Below are positions 1 to 10,263 of a DNA stretch of 64,000 nucleotides, one piece after another (position 1 is the stretch's first letter; each line of letters opens with the position of its first letter). This DNA is from Rhabditoides inermis (taxonomy: Eukaryota > Nematoda > Chromadorea > Rhabditida > Rhabditidae): NCBI GenBank assembly GCA_963966185.1, contig CAWZYM010000020.1, forward strand, positions 761,501 to 825,500, in the 5' to 3' direction. The position numbers and the translations under genes are program-made. Under the pieces are notes generated by a model. That model ran no database searches and was not told where the DNA came from. It saw only the letters and a program-made list of their open reading frames with translations.

Positions 1-846
1 GAGTCACAATCGCATAATTGTTGTCCACTAATTATTTGGACAGCACGATATACAAAACGAAAAAGAGTAGTATGTTATAAATAGAGTAACTGTCTGTGAC
101 ATTTGATTACATTCGTGGATTATCCTTTGTTTTTTTCATGGTTGTATGTACGTAGTGATCGCAGGATATGTCTATTCCTAGAGAGAGGTTCCTATCTTCT
201 CCCCGAATCTTCGAGTGCAGAACAATGCGCTTGGATACCTTCCACCCCCTTCCTATCCTACTTATCGATTTTTCCAGGACACTTTTTATTCTGAACGTTT
301 TCTAACACAAACGTTTTTGTTTGTCTGGTATGTCGTTTTTGTTTGTCTGGTAAACTTATGTGATTGACATTATTATGATCTATTGTAAGATCTATTGTAA
401 GTTGCATATCAAAAATTAAGTTATTTTATTTAATATAGTTTTATTGGAGTTTTATCGGAGTTCATTGGAGAGTCAATCTGCGAGTGTGATGTTGATATAT
501 GAAGCCATTACAGTCGAGTATAATGCTATCACCAGCTTTCAATCAAGCGCAATAACGAGACGATTACTCGTGTACATGTTACTAAACGTGACAACAATTG
601 GCAACATCGGCAACAATGGGCCGTGTGCCTCTGTATCATATCCTGTATATTTTCATTTTCTCCGCTAATACTATTCTCTCTCAATTCGAATTCACTCTTA
701 GTATTTTTTTTTCAAAATGTTTCATTTGCGTTATGTCCTATCGACCAGGTAACATAAAGAAAATATTGTTGCACCATGTTTCACATTAGAAATGTTTTCG
801 TTACTTTCCATTCACTCAGTTCGGAATATATGATTTCAGAATCAGA
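1..846. other. AT-rich upstream spacer
   Basis: No supported gene. Open frames here are short, without splice logic or family resemblance. The stretch just upstream of 847 ends in a TTTCAG-like acceptor followed by a few bases and the start codon of the next gene, so its right end is probably an outron or 5' UTR. Confidence 0.5.
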
Positions 847-2521
847 ATGTCCACACATCATCGATGGAAACGATACGCGACGTGGGCGCCAGCCATCGCT
901 GCACTCTTTCTCATTTACATATTTGTGATCGTATTCAGAGAAGATCGAAAGTATGACGTATGTTATTGAATAACTAAAATATTATAGAATGTCTGACTAC
1001 CATTTAGGGTATTTCTTTATTGAAAAGTACGTCTTTTTGATTACACTTTCTGCATGAAAAATTTTGTCCTTTATTTCCATCAATCACTAATTCAATTCGA
1101 CATCACTAATTCAATATGAATAGTTCTCCCAATGTAACACTCCAACTGTATTGTTTTCATGCATGGACGCGAAAATGTTTGAAATGAAGAATTTTAGACT
1201 AGTTCCCTGATGCGGGATCCGTTTGGTCCCAGCCCACGGAAGGCCGAAAGGACACTCAATATCACCATAGTCATCGTTATAGAGGAAAATGTAAACCTTT
1301 TGTTGATGGGGTTTGATTTATATTAATTAATATTGATTCAGACAAACCTCGATGACTACGATGTAGCATTGAACACCCTGGAATGCTATGCCTTGCAGCA
1401 CAAGTATGAGTGGAGAATAGTCAAGGATAGAGAGTTTCCCAGCTGTCGAGGATACATGGATGTGGGTAGTGGCCGGTTTCGTGTCGATTGAATATTGATT
1501 GATGGTTCAGATGATGTTCCGTCGTCACTGTGTGGTGGCGGAAATTCTGATGACGTCACAGTGGGTGCTGTTTCTGGACGCTGATGTGGGAATCGTGAAT
1601 CCGAATAGGTGGGTGAAACAACAATTGTGGAGTGGTTATAGGAAGACATCTTTCAGGTTGATAGAAGAGTTCGTGGACGAGTCTATCGATATCACTTTCT
1701 ATGATCGCTTCTACAACTGGGAGGTGGCCGCCGGAGCGTATATTGTCAAGTAAGTGTAAACAACAAACAAATAGTAAACAAGCGTCAGGAACTCGTCGTT
1801 CTCTCAGAAGTGGCTGCGTGGATTCGCGGAATACGAGCGGAAACTTCCCGATTCATTCCATGGCACAGACAACGGAGCGCTACATGTGAGATCTGATTTA
1901 TGTAAATGTTGATTATACATAAAATTTGTAAATATGTTGTAGATGTACATAGCGGAGACGATGCGTGGTGAGATGACAGAGGAACTGGAGATGTGTCGAC
2001 ATATATGGAGGAACGCCCACAACTACGATGGACTATTCGAATTCGAGGTAACTACTTCGTTTTACTAATCTTTTACTGTCTCTCTCAGGCCTGCATTCGC
2101 TCGATTCTCGGTGCGCGGTTGGAGTATCCTCACTTTCGAGTGCTGAAGAAGGTAAATAAACAAATATGTAAACCAACAAATATACAAGTAAACAAGTAAA
2201 CAGGGTCGCGGTTGGATGCGCGACTCATTTCTCACAACACATCGCTATTCACTAGAGGGAGACTTCATGCTGCACGGATGGAAGCAGCGAGAGAGGGAGG
2301 AGAAGGAGACGTGGACATTCCGGTCGGTCACGCCCCCTCTAGCCCCGCCCCTTATCTTATCGTTGTCAGATCACTGCTCGGGATTGCTCCGAATGTGTCC
2401 GTTCCGTATCCACCCCGGAAGAAGTCTGGATGGGTGAATCCATGGCTGGAGAGACTGGATAGAGACAAGTGTGCGAGAGGGGAGGGCAACTGGAAGGCGG
2501 ACCAAGATCTCATCGTGAGTG

Positions 2522-2563
<42 letters not shown>

Positions 2564-2683
2564 TGTCTTTTACAGGTTCCTAAGACTGACATTGACCGTG
2601 TGCTGCGTCGCATAGCTATACGAGTGAAGGCTCAAATGTACAAAGCAATGGGTAACGTGGCGAACTATTTGAAATCAGCATAA
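847..2683 (+). CDS. DUF273 family protein (nematode putative type II glycosyltransferase)
   Basis: Multi-exon gene. The first exon (847-957) gives a short basic N-terminus followed by one hydrophobic segment (about residues 14-30), as in a type II Golgi protein. Further exons: 1198-1290, 1342-1461, 1511-1608, 1657-about 1749, 1808-1885, 1943-2047, 2089-2151, 2204-2322, 2370-2513 and 2576-2683. The core shows the family signatures FLDADVGIVNPNR (with a DAD acidic motif typical of GT-A-like enzymes), FYDRFYNWEVAAG and FHGTDNGALH. These identify the nematode-expanded DUF273 family, whose reaction is not established to my knowledge. An AATAAA signal follows the stop at 2690-2695. Oddity: at the junction near 1744-1750 the good GTAAGT donor breaks the frame of the conserved KWLRGFAEYE continuation; a weaker GTCAAG donor after codon ATT keeps it. 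Family call is strong, exact exon 5 end is not. Confidence 0.87.
2524..2560. repeat. (GA)n microsatellite in last intron of the DUF273 gene
   Basis: A pure GA run starts about 10 bases after the GTGAGT donor and fills most of the last intron (2514-2575). It is one of many similar intronic arrays in this window. Confidence 0.9.
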
Positions 2684-2689
2684 CTGCAT

Positions 2690-2695
2690 AATAAA
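2690..2695 (+). terminator. polyadenylation signal AATAAA
   Basis: Canonical hexamer 7 bases after the DUF273 stop codon. The carboxypeptidase gene ends at 2773 on the other strand, so the two genes converge with about 90 bp between their stops. Confidence 0.7.
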
Positions 2696-2772
2696 TACTT
2701 TTTATAACGTAAAACGTAACACGGAGAGCTTTGTACAACACGGGAGAGGAGAGAGAGAGGGGGGGAGAAAAT

Positions 2773-4182
2773 TCAGATCTTTCCGCGGCTCGCGGCGCGG
2801 CGACGCTCAGGTAGGAGATGACACAGCTGGCAGGTCCTGAACGGGCTCTCTTTCTCCCTCTCTCTCCCTCCCTCTCTCCCTCTCCCTCTCGCCCTCCCTC
2901 TCTCCCTCTCTCCTCTCTTTCTCACCCTCTCTCTCCCTCCTCCCTCTCTCTCTCTCTCTCTCTCGCTCTCTCCCTCCTCCCTCCCTCTCTCTCTCCCTCC
3001 CTCCCTCCCACCCTCTCTCTCCCTCCCTACCTGGCGCAGTCCCTGAGCATGCTCTGCTGGCTGCTCTTGCATATCTCGGGCGACGCGGCCACCCACCCCT
3101 CGCACCCGTCCAGCCTGTCCTCGCAGTCCTGTCTCTGCTTCGCCCGCGCCAGGTCGGCAGAGTTGGCTAGGTGTGTTTTGTGTTATGGTATGTGTGTTTG
3201 GACTCACAGTGGTGTCTCCTCTGCGTGTCTAGCACCTCGTCGATGACGACCTTCACCCCCTGCCACGTCTCCTTGGCCGTCGGGATCAGCTGGTTCTTGT
3301 CCAGCACGAAGCCGTTCCACTCTGCAACCGGTACTGTATCCCTAGTACTGTAGCCCTAGTACTGTAATTTGAATACGGTACTAAAAGCGGCTTCCCTAGT
3401 CTAGAGCGGTTTCTATGTCTACGGGGGTACCTAGCAGCGGTTTCACGGGCGGCTCGGGGGCGGGGCGTGCAGGGGCGGGGTCGGCGGTCTGCCGCGGGGG
3501 GCGGGGCTTCGCCGGCACATCGGGGCTACTGTGCACCTTTCTGGTCCCGTCGGCTATTCCGTCCAGGATGAAAAGTAGGCGCGGGAAGTCTTTTTGAATG
3601 AGGTTGAATGCTTTGAGAATCGCCTTGCGAGAGGAGACTTGATCGAAAGAGTGCTTGCTAGGCGTGTCTAACGACAGCTCGGTCGCGTTGCGAGGCACAT
3701 CCCCATCCTCCGTTTCCCCCACTACCCGTCTCGCCCCGCCCTTCCTCGCCCCGCCCCCGACGCGCACAACATCCACCGACACCGGCGTTTCGAAGGCTGC
3801 AATCGTCGCAAGGGAACTCACTCACTCTATGTGTACAGTCAGTCAGCGCACGCTTGGGAGGGTTATGGTACCTATGGTACTGGGAGAGGGTGAGACACAC
3901 TGGCACCGCACACCTGGGGGTGGTTAGTGCGCTCATACCTATTATACCTGCGTAGGTGGGGCGCAGCTCGATGGTGTACGAGAAACGCGTCTTCAGCGTC
4001 TCCTTCGCCCAGTCAGTCGAGCCGCCAGAAAACGCGTCTGAAAGAGATCATGATGACGTCGCACACGATGACGTCACTCACAGATGATTTCGGGTCCGGT
4101 GCCGTGGGTGTACTTGGTGCCATAGAGCTTTCCGAGCTCCTTCACTGCCTTCGCGGCGACACGACGCTGGAAGAGGGAGGGT

Positions 4183-4226
<44 letters not shown>

Positions 4227-4705
4227 AGAGAAAGAGAAAGAGAAAGAGAAAGAGAAAGAGAAAGAGAAAGAGAAAGAGAAAGAGAAAGAGAAAGAGAAAG
4301 AGAAAGAGAAAGAGAAAGAGAAAGAGAAAGAGAAAGAGAAAGAGAGAGAGAGAGAGAAAGAGGAAGAGAGAGAGGGGGGGAGAGGGAGGATAGAGAGGGA
4401 GAGAGGGATAGGGAGGCTAGAGAGAGAGAGAGAGACAATCGTACCGTGTCGTCAATGTCGGCGGGGTAGGTGAACTTCCTGTGAGAATAGGAGTAGATCC
4501 ATAGCTGAGAGTAGGCGTGCAGAGTGATATACGCCTCCATACGCGACTTGATCGACGTCATGAAGTCGCGAATCGCCCTGAATATCGATTATTGATTTTT
4601 TTTTATTGATTGACTCAATCTCACTTGGTCTCCGGCTCGGAGAACGCCTCGGTTCCGTGGTAGATCTCGGAGCAGGGGTACTTGGACGCGCCCACCTCTG
4701 AAACC

Positions 4706-4763
<58 letters not shown>

Positions 4764-4901
4764 GTACCTGCGAAGCGGAATCCGAAGTTGCGGTTGAGGT
4801 CGACTCCGAGACAGCACTGCTCCCTCAGTCCGTCCCACAGACAACGAGACGCTGAGCGAGACTTGCGCCACATACGGGCCTGAAGGGGGAGATGTAGGGA
4901 G

Positions 4902-4948
<47 letters not shown>

Positions 4949-5273
4949 GAGATCCGCCCACCCTCGGGTTGGTCCTGTCGTTGCGGGTGTACTCGTATCC
5001 GTCCGGGTTGAGCACCGGGAACACATAGATGACCAGCTCATCGAGATACGCCTTGATCTGCGCGTCCGTCTCGTAGCCGTTGGCGATCTAGGAGGATACG
5101 GTAAGTTGAGGGTTACTGTACCATGTTTTGGATACTGTAATATTACTGTAACGTACAAGGTTGATGAAGTAGGTTCCGGTATGGACGGCGGCCCATTCCC
5201 TAGCGTGGATTCCAGCGTCGATCAGAACAATGCGCTTCTGGCCATCGTCCTTACCGAACTAAAGAGAAGTCTC

Positions 5274-5327
<54 letters not shown>

Positions 5328-5467
5328 TCTCTCTCTCTCTCTCTTCCCCACCTTGAGTCCCGTGATGTTTCTTCCCTCCACGGTCCGGCCAATGTGGACA
5401 AGTTCAGCAACAGGCACGCGGTCCGCCACGCTGAGAATGGAAAGGGTAGAGAGGGAAATGGAAAGGG

Positions 5468-5517
<50 letters not shown>

Positions 5518-6072
5518 CGCTACCGTCGCATCCAGTTGACGATGCTGGGATAGCTGTAGTACTCTCCCATCACCAGACCACCCACGTCGTCCCGAAGCAC
5601 GCGAGAGGCAAAGGCGCGAGACTCCTGCGCAGACGACAGTCACTATGCAAGTGTCACCTGTCCCACCTTTGTCCTGAGCATTCTCGATCGGAGGAGGGTG
5701 GTGTGCGAGGGACGACCCTCCTTCTCCTCCAGGGTCCTGAGTGAGAGGACGGGGGTGAGAGAGAGAGAGAGAGAAAGAGAAAGATAGAGAGAGCTCACTT
5801 GGCGAGGTCCTCAATGGCGATCGAGTGAGGGTACTGTTCCCGCTCCAGGAAATCCTTGAATTCCCTTGTGTGATTCGGCCCGACCATGACGTCGATGGTC
5901 GCATTGACGACCGACGGCGCGTGCCAGAAGTCCGCTTCCTGACGTCATCTATCGATAAATGAAAGTGACGGCATCATACCTCTCCGGTGGCCGTCTCGAA
6001 AATGTCGATCATCTTCTGCAGTTGATCGTCGGTGGTAGGCACGACCCGGTAGACTTTGAACGTGCTGAAACC

Positions 6073-6110
<38 letters not shown>

Positions 6111-6238
6111 TCTCTCTTCCACCCTTTCTCCCTAAATCTTTCAACGTCTTCCTCTCTCTCTTCCTGTACATACTTGTCATCTTGCGCTGCAACAAAACTA
6201 ATCGAGATCAAGAGTAACACGGTAGTCCAACGACCCAT
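2773..6238 (-). CDS. Secreted M14 zinc carboxypeptidase with C-terminal ShK domain
   Basis: The start at 6238 follows a TTTTCAG acceptor and opens with a signal peptide (MGRWTTVLLLISISFVAA). Then come a propeptide (exon near 5980-6070) and the M14 catalytic domain. Catalytic signatures in order: HAREW with zinc His and Glu (about 5190), NPDGYEYT (about 5000), LGVDLNRNF (about 4790), CSEIYHGTEAFSEPET (about 4640), TLHAYSQLW with the third zinc ligand His (about 4530), FSGGSTDW and YTIELR with the catalytic Glu (about 3970-4030). The domain's last helix, GFVLDKNQLIPTAKETW, is near 3260-3320. The protein ends in a six-cysteine ShK domain (about 3170-2773; motif SMLRDCARTCQLC). It should be a secreted peptidase removing C-terminal residues. 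C. elegans has M14 enzymes with ShK tails, for example suro-1. Many introns carry GA/CT arrays. An extra in-frame exon (3431-3796) is listed separately. Confidence 0.92.
3431..3796 (-). other. Symmetric 366-bp exon inserted in the carboxypeptidase domain
   Basis: On the minus strand this segment has a GATTGCAG acceptor, stays open throughout and ends at a CTAG/GTACCC donor. It adds 122 codons between the strand with the catalytic Glu (YTIELRPTYA) and the last helix (EWNGFVLDKNQLIP). Both borders are phase 1 and the length is a multiple of three. If the exon is skipped, the flanking exons join in frame to PTYAEWNGFVLDKNQ, which matches ordinary M14 enzymes. The insert is basic and Pro/Ala-rich at one end, with a helical-looking middle (KAILKAFNLIQKDFP). 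It may be a cassette exon. Confidence 0.6.
4187..4440. repeat. (GA)n and (AGAGAA)n array in a carboxypeptidase intron
   Basis: A GA run grades into about 20 copies of the hexamer AGAGAA (4219-4342), then back into GA- and G-rich sequence. It fills one intron of the carboxypeptidase gene. Confidence 0.92.
4708..5510. repeat. Four alternating CT and GA arrays in carboxypeptidase introns
   Basis: Separate microsatellites at about 4708-4759 (CT), 4913-4944 (GA), 5280-5344 (CT) and 5478-5514 (GA) occupy consecutive introns. Orientation alternates relative to the gene, so they are not simply polypyrimidine tracts of acceptors. Confidence 0.9.
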
Positions 6239-6731
6239 CTGAAAAGAAAGGTACTTTTCATATTTTATAGATTCCGTTTCGGCAACACAGAACGCGCGGA
6301 TCGCTTATGAAATGGGAAACTGGCAAATGGCAGGAGTGGATTGGATAGAATCGGAGACGTGATTATGATGATCAGAAAACATAAAGAAAACATAGGAACC
6401 GTTCCTCAATAAGTAGCAATACTTACGATGCATAGACTGTTGGAACTCAAGAAAACATCAGCGACTCAGCCAGAATAAAGGTGTTCGTACAATTCAGCAC
6501 ATCAACGACATTCTCAACGGAACTAAAAGGTACAATTCTACTCGAAACAAGCACGCACAAAACGGTATGAAATAGGCGTGCGTAGGACAGAGAAGTGGGA
6601 GTGGGAGTAAGAGTGAAGCCGACGTGAATCTCTGAAGACTGTGCCGTCTGCCACACACGGTTACACAGGGTGGCAGCGGGTGCGGAAACGGGTTCGCGCG
6701 ATCCAACCCGCGTCGATGGCAGATGAAGAGA

Positions 6732-6772
<41 letters not shown>

Positions 6773-6872
6773 GGTGATCAATCAGAGCCGCGGGCTGAGA
6801 CTGTTGGCTCACCAGCAGGCAGACGCTGTTCTTGTTCCGTCTGTCTCGAGCGCGCGTGAGGCGATGCCATCT

Positions 6873-6880
6873 TTTATACA
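6873..6880 (-). promoter_or_regulatory. TATA box, probable core promoter of the carboxypeptidase gene
   Basis: The minus strand reads TATAAAAG. Transcription from about 6845 would give a short leader ending at a GTGAGC donor near 6812, to be spliced or trans-spliced to the TTTTCAG acceptor immediately before the start codon at 6238. The ATG at 6867 lies too close to the TATA box to be transcribed from it. Confidence 0.45.
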
Positions 6881-8976
6881 GGGCTGAGTACGATCATCGA
6901 GATTACGGGGGTATAGGTAAAGGTAAGTACAAGTTCCGCCACAAGTACCCTTGAGAGAGGGACGGGGTAATTTCGGTGGGAACCAATAGCGCGTATCGCA
7001 ATGTTGGGGTTGGTAGAGTGAACTGTATTTGGAAGCGGGGAGAAATGCGCACGATGCGTGTTCTATGGTGGAAGGGAGACGGCAATGGGGCGACTTTCGA
7101 ATGCCGAACCTTGACTGTGGCAGGTGGCAGTGAGATATGGATCTGATCACAGTCGCACTTGCCTCTTTTTCAACGATCGCATCGGTCCTTTTCCGCTCGC
7201 CACAAATCACGCACTTGTTATTTGTGCAGACTGATTTACGGCCAGATAGCAAGTACCTCCCGATGTGCTCTTTTTGAGAAAGACAGACTGTAATGCATAA
7301 ACACTTGAATCGGTCGAAGCGATACAAATGTTCTACTTTTGATGTTTTTTGGGTAAAAAAATGATTTATTTATTATTTATTTTTCTGCTCTAAACATTTC
7401 AGCACCTTCTGAAAAAGTAACGGGCTAATGAATAATTGCAAAAAGAAAAAAATCGTAATTCCAAGGCCGTCCCTATGGCGTCCGTCAACGGACGGCATTA
7501 AATTATTGTTCGAGTTAAAAGTAGCGAATATTACAAAATTTGGGCATATTTAGCCAACTTGGAATGTATAATAATAATTCGAAATTGAATTTACCGCCAT
7601 AGTGTATTGTAGTGTTGTTGTTTTTTATACTGTATCACACACAACAATATGAAGTTAATAATAAATTCTGTGTTTTGCTCTTATTCTATGCTGAATGTAG
7701 TTTTTGTTTGCATAATATTCATATTCAGGTCGGCGAGAAGGTTATTATCGTGCATACCATACGCTCTGAAGGTCTGTAATTATGCGGCATTTCTCCAATT
7801 TCCGCGAAATGTTCTGAAAAACGAACGTGTCATTTGTCATTAATCACTGAGCCTCTGCATTGCGAGGTCATAGAAATATAGTCAGAGTATCCCCTTGAGA
7901 ATACCAGTATGTTTCGTAATGTTGTTGAACGGATGCGGCACGTATAATTTGATCAGTGATGAAGATTGCTCGCGCACTCATTATCATTAGATGATCGAGA
8001 TGGATGAAGGTCGCTGCGTGATAGAATTGTCTCCGTTCCCGATAAGATCTGAAGTGTTTTCGGTGAATCATGGATGTCCGCCCGCCCGCAGCCGGCTGGA
8101 TCTTATATTGCGTGGTCTATGCGGTTACGCCTGTCACTGGATATTCTCATCTCTCGAGTGCCTTTATTAGCGACCCGCATTCCGGGAGTATTGATTGAGA
8201 GGATATGCGTGTGGCGATTGATCCCGGCTGAGTATCTGATTGGATCGATGTGCGCGGGCGGTCACCTCACACTCGTTCATTACACATCACGCACTCTACT
8301 CGCAGTGTGTGTCACCGCGAGGAATGATGGAACACTCGCAGTTGGCCATAATTACTTCGTCATCTCCTGCCAGGCTGTCGCTGAGAGTAGGTCGACTTCT
8401 GGCCGGTGTTTATTCTCGAGTAGCGAGCCACGTGTGAACTGCCATCTCCTCTCCCGCTCTCTCGCTGCATCGATTGAGTGTAGTGTTCTATGCCCCTCAT
8501 CCCACTCGCTAGCCGCAGTTTTTGTCTTCCCTCGAATAGCCCATCCACCCACTCGCCTCCGCTGTGTTGTGAAACTTGGTGTCGAGTGTCGTTGAACACA
8601 TTTGTTTTTTGCCCCGGCAGTATTCCTTGTTTTCATATTTCCCAACAACATCCCGAGTCATGCAGAATGTCTTTTCGGGACGCGAAGTAACAATTTTGGT
8701 CTGCAGTCGTGATTCCTAGCTTGGTTTGACGTTATTGCTGCTGTTTTAACGGAAACAAGGGATGTTGTTTGGCATGTCTCTATGTCGTCCGCCCGCCCGC
8801 GCGCCGCCCTTTAGTGTTTTACAAGTGCTGTTCAAACACTCTCGTGGGTGTTATGATATTGATTAGCGACTAGCGAACGGGGTGTCACCAAATAGCCGCG
8901 GTGTGAAACCGCGCTCGTTTGGGTTTCATCAGGAATGCGTGAAATTGTGCTGCTGTTTTCTCCATGTGTCGCGTGT

Positions 8977-8981
<5 letters not shown>

Positions 8982-9045
<64 letters not shown>
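8982..9045. repeat. (TC)n microsatellite
   Basis: About 64 bp of uninterrupted TC dinucleotides in the spacer upstream of the MAP1-like gene. Confidence 0.95.
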
Positions 9046-9048
<3 letters not shown>

Positions 9049-9291
9049 CGCTCCTTTTCCGCCTTCGTTGCCCGGTTTTATCGTCAGACCCTAGGCTTCC
9101 GCGGTTTATGGTTTCTCTGGTAGTATTTACCGCACATCTGTCAATATGCAAAGCTGAAAGCTTGGCAGCTTGGATAGGTCCGCATAATGTATCTTGTTAT
9201 GATATGTTGCGAACGCTATTTTTGTTCATTTGCAACGCATACGCACTCGCGGGGAGAGAACGAACTCGCTTGTACTCCGAGTGTTACCCTA

Positions 9292-9497
9292 AAGCAGCTA
9301 TTAAGTTCAAAAAATGACAAAATTTCCAAAAATACATTTTTTCGTATTTTTCGACATTTTGGCAATGGGGCGCGCGAAAATTGTAAAAATTTACAATATT
9401 TTTTGACATTTTATTTCGCATTTTTAGACATTTTTCGGTATTTTTTGACATTTATTTCACATTATTTTTTGTATTTTTGGGAACTTAATAGCTGCTT
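9292..9497. mobile_element. Short TIR (MITE-like) element, 206 bp
   Basis: The ends are perfect 17-bp inverted repeats (AAGCAGCTATTAAGTTC and its complement). The interior is AT-rich with degenerate repeats of a TTTTTGACATTT-like unit. The first eight bases of the TIR, AAGCAGCT, are shared with the palindrome at 46040-46269, which suggests one family. There is no coding capacity, so it would be non-autonomous. A target-site duplication is not clear. Confidence 0.65.
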
Positions 9498-10144
9498 AAA
9501 ACAAGCCGAAATTTCGCTCAAACCAATTCGCTCAAGTTGCGAGTGTATGTTGTTTACAGATGCACACACCGAATCACAACATGGCGATCGATACCCACAC
9601 CGGTCTTATCTCTTTTCGCTATTTTTTCGAACTATTCTCGCTACTTGCAGGCTATTCTTGCTACTCGCATGACTGAGGAACGCGTCAACGCTAGGTTGTT
9701 TTCATGATGTTCTCTTCTTGCTATAACGAGTGAAAATGATTCACTCGCCGACTCATGCCCGTGTCACGAAGCGCTGTTCTTTCTGCCAAATTCTGCGGAT
9801 TTCAGTTTTCCCGATTGTATCATGCATGTACATGTGCAATAGCTGCATGTGTGTGTTTTTATGTTTGGTTCCGGTCACATTGAAAAAGCTGCTTGCGCTT
9901 TTTGAGGAGACCGCGGCGCAATTTCCCTCTATTTTTGGAGCGGAGGCGAGTGATCGCTGTGTGATGTTACGCAAACATGTGTTTTCCATTCCATTCTGCG
10001 CTGTTCCCCTGTTTTGAACAGCTATCGACTCTCCCCTCTCTCCCCTTCTCTCGTTGGTTTGGTCACCCCTCAGTGGCTTCTATTTGCGTCTCTCGCGGGA
10101 TCGCCCGGCGCGTGTTCTGTTCGTGTTGTTGTTCGATTCGTGTA

Positions 10145-10184
<40 letters not shown>

Positions 10185-10263
10185 CGCATATTTTTGAACT
10201 CTATCGATTGAGTGAGTGTGTGTTGACCAGTGGATGGTTGCAGCCTCGCCAACGGGTACCATC

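Larger units (their letters stand above)
6881..10263. other. Large intergenic spacer between the carboxypeptidase and MAP1-like genes
   Basis: No coding sequence can be supported. The spacer includes an AT-rich section (about 7330-7680), a short perfect hairpin near 7480 (GTCCGT/ACGGAC), GC-richer sequence with scattered long but unconserved open frames (8074-8690), a (TC)n array, an inverted-repeat element (9292-9497) and a GA array just upstream of the next start codon. It is probably the regulatory region of the MAP1-like gene. Confidence 0.5.

Noticed and set aside
2773..3246. Overlapping 140-residue frames of Ser/Leu/Pro and Arg/Glu/Gly repeats
   Set aside because: Translation of a CT/GA-rich intron between the ShK-domain exons.
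4142..4561. Possible tandem-repeat protein in the GA array
   Set aside because: Microsatellite in an intron between two conserved M14 exons.
6812..6867. Upstream ATG giving MASPHARSRQTEQEQ before the carboxypeptidase
   Set aside because: It lies only a few bases from the TATA box and would join out of frame to the signal-peptide exon.
8074..8690. A 173-residue plus-strand frame upstream of the MAP1-like gene
   Set aside because: No family resemblance, no splice structure, and an equally long frame on the opposite strand; it looks like chance in GC-richer sequence.
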